6,392 nucleotides of DNA from Campylobacteraceae bacterium. GTDB taxonomy: Bacteria; Campylobacterota; Campylobacteria; Campylobacterales; Sulfurovaceae. Each line of letters opens with the position of its first letter. Positions within the stretch are counted from its first letter, which is position 1. Below, in pieces: positions 5,303 to 6,392 of this stretch. The notes under the pieces are model-generated. The model saw only the letters and a list, made by a program, of their open reading frames with translations, was not told the origin of the DNA and made no database searches. Location: NCBI GenBank assembly GCA_026985495.1, contig JALSQJ010000254.1, positions 1-6,392 on the forward strand, in the 5' to 3' direction. The translations under genes and the position numbers were made by a program.

Positions 5303-5773
5303 TTATCTTTTAAAATCTCCACTTTTGCCACCAGACTTTCTTTCTAGTTGCACATTTCGAATAACCATTCCTTTATCAATCGCTTTTAACATATCATAAA
5401 TAGTTAATAGCCCTAAACTTACACCTGTTAAAGCCTCCATCTCTACACCTGTTTTACCTTTTAACTTAACTATTAGAGTTAATTTAAAAGCTGGTATTTC
5501 AGGTAGCTCCTCTACATCAGCTTTAATAGAAGTAAGCATTAAAGGGTGGCACATAGGAATAAGATTGCTTGTCTGCTTAGCCCCCTGAATAGCAGCAATA
5601 ACTGCTGTCTGTAAAACAGGACCTTTTTTTGCCATGTTATTTACTACTATATCATATGCTTCTGGTGTAACTTCGATAACACCTGAAGCTATAGCCACTC
5701 TTGTTGTCTCATCTTTATCTGAGACATCTACCATTTTAGGTTTGTTATTTTCATCTAAGTGTGTTAAATTCAT
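5303..5773 (-). CDS. moaC: Cyclic pyranopterin monophosphate synthase MoaC
   Basis: MoaC converts the MoaA product 3',8-cyclo-7,8-dihydro-GTP to cyclic pyranopterin monophosphate, the first stable intermediate of molybdenum cofactor synthesis. It acts in the cytosol as a hexamer. The 156-residue protein is of typical length (E. coli 161). Conserved blocks are 'PKMVDVSDK' (12-20), '[20 protein letters not shown]' (48-67), 'LIPMCHPL' (71-78), '[20 protein letters not shown]' (107-126) and the C-terminal 'KSGGKSGD' (146-153). Lys50, His76, Asp127 and Lys130 sit one position before the E. coli catalytic Lys51, His77, Asp128 and Lys131, so the active site appears intact. An AAAGG ribosome site (complement of 5780-5784) lies six bases before the ATG. 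It is first in a two-gene unit with the DUF493 gene. MoaA and the other moa/mog genes are not in the window. Confidence 0.97.
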   Translation of the reverse strand: MNLTHLDENNKPKMVDVSDKDETTRVAIASGVIEVTPEAYDIVVNNMAKKGPVLQTAVIAAIQGAKQTSNLIPMCHPLMLTSIKADVEELPEIPAFKLTLIVKLKGKTGVEMEALTGVSLGLLTIYDMLKAIDKGMVIRNVQLERKSGGKSGDFKR

Positions 5774-5847
5774 ATTTAGCCTTTGTAAAATACAAAAAAA
5801 TATTATTTAGTTTAAAGTAATTTTTTAACATAATTTTACATGTTTTT

Positions 5848-5856
5848 TGTTATAAT
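5848..5856 (+). promoter_or_regulatory. Extended -10 promoter of the polysaccharide-export gene
   Basis: TGT directly precedes a perfect TATAAT (5851-5856), giving a TGn extended -10 box after a T-run (5843-5848). No properly spaced -35 box is seen. Transcription would start near 5863, leaving a leader of about 35 bases with a GGAGA ribosome site near 5889-5893 before the ATG at 5899. The same spacer (5774-5898) must also hold the leftward moaC promoter, for which I see only a weak TAATAT (complement of 5800-5805). Confidence 0.6.
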
Positions 5857-5898
5857 TTCTATTCTTTTTTAAATTATATAAAATAATGGAGATATATC

Positions 5899-6392
5899 AT
5901 GATAAAATACTCTTTACTAATACTAATTATAGCATTTAATGGCTGTAGTTCAAAAGAAGATTATATTCTTTTTAATCAAACTGAAATGTCCAACACGGTC
6001 ACATCTACAGAGCTAAATAATATTGAGTTTGAATATAAACTTAGACCACATGATAGACTCTCAATTATTGTTTATAAACATCCTGAATTAAGTTCAGTAA
6101 ATACTCTATATGCTCAACAGGAACGAGGCTTACTCCTTGATTCTAAAGGGGATATTCGACTTCCACTTATTAAAAGAATTCATCTTGCAGGTCTATCTCA
6201 AATGGAAGCAGAAAAAAAATTAAGTGATGCTTATAGCATATATTTAAAACACCCCGATATACATCTTGAGGTAATTAATAAACGTGCATATATTATTGGT
6301 GAAGTGAATAGAGCAGGAGAGATTACCTTAGAAAATGAACAACTTCCCCTACTTCAACTTATTGCAAGAGCTGGAGATTTAACCGACCAAGC
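5899..6392 (+). CDS. Wza-like polysaccharide export lipoprotein, N-terminal part (runs off the right edge)
   Basis: The open frame of 164 codons starts MIKYSLLILIIAFNGCSSKE and has no stop before the edge. The basic-hydrophobic start ending in Gly15-Cys16 is a lipoprotein signal, though the Phe-Asn before Gly is a loose lipobox. Residues about 45-128 form a Poly_export domain: 'FEYKLRPHDRLSIIVYKHPE' matches the family 'YxLgpGDxLxIxV', with 'GDIRLPLIKRIHLAGLSQME' and 'YLKHPDIHLEVINKRAYIIG' following. Residues about 130-164 begin an SLBB domain ('IIGEVNRAGEITLEN', 'LLQLIARAGDL', with AGDL in place of the common AGGL). Such proteins form the outer-membrane channel for capsule or exopolysaccharide in Wzy- or ABC-dependent export. 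An SD-like GGAGA and an extended -10 box support the start. The rest of the protein and any export cluster lie beyond the window. Confidence 0.88.
   Translation, partial: MIKYSLLILIIAFNGCSSKEDYILFNQTEMSNTVTSTELNNIEFEYKLRPHDRLSIIVYKHPELSSVNTLYAQQERGLLLDSKGDIRLPLIKRIHLAGLSQMEAEKKLSDAYSIYLKHPDIHLEVINKRAYIIGEVNRAGEITLENEQLPLLQLIARAGDLTDQ

Noticed and set aside
5827..5844. AACAT/ATGTT inverted repeat upstream of the polysaccharide-export gene
   Set aside because: Five-base arms in A/T-rich DNA with no extension are too weak to call an operator.

Overview
The window is AT-rich, tightly packed chromosomal DNA that looks like core genome of a Campylobacterota (epsilonproteobacterial) species, probably a free-living Sulfurimonas/Sulfurovum-type organism. 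This assignment rests on base composition, on promoters that are mostly -10 boxes without a -35, and on protein resemblance: a short SurA-like chaperone next to dcd, an HP0495-like DUF493 protein, and divergent MinC and MinD/MinE. It is inference, because no database was searched.

Layout, left to right. (1) A truncated MerR-family regulator reads leftward off the edge (1-241) from a near-ideal sigma-70 promoter. It is divergent from a rightward pair, a periplasmic SurA-like chaperone (400-1227) and dCTP deaminase dcd (1257-1826). (2) A BON-LysM protein of the Kbp/YgaU type (1886-2350) has its own -10 box. It converges on the leftward minC-minD-minE division-site operon (4046 to 2363), and the two share a hairpin terminator (2351-2374) that contains the minE stop codon. 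(3) Divergent from minC is a PqiA-family membrane protein (4205-5029), whose 3' end overlaps by 8 bases the end of a leftward pair, moaC then a DUF493/YbeD-like gene. (4) A Wza-like polysaccharide-export lipoprotein (from 5899) diverges from moaC and runs off the right edge. It probably opens an exopolysaccharide or capsule cluster.

Functionally this is a mosaic of short housekeeping units rather than one pathway: envelope biogenesis (SurA-like, PqiA-like, Wza-like, Kbp-like), nucleotide supply (Dcd), division-site placement (MinCDE) and molybdenum cofactor synthesis (MoaC). I see no tRNA, rRNA, CRISPR array, insertion sequence or phage gene. No gap between genes exceeds 300 bases; the longest gaps (242-399, 4047-4204, 5774-5898) are divergent promoter regions. 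I found no convincing undescribed system. The points most worth a second look are the operator-like repeats around the MerR promoter, the degenerate foldase domain of the SurA-like protein, the start-codon architecture of minC/minD, and the stand-alone PqiA-like protein with a coiled-coil insert.
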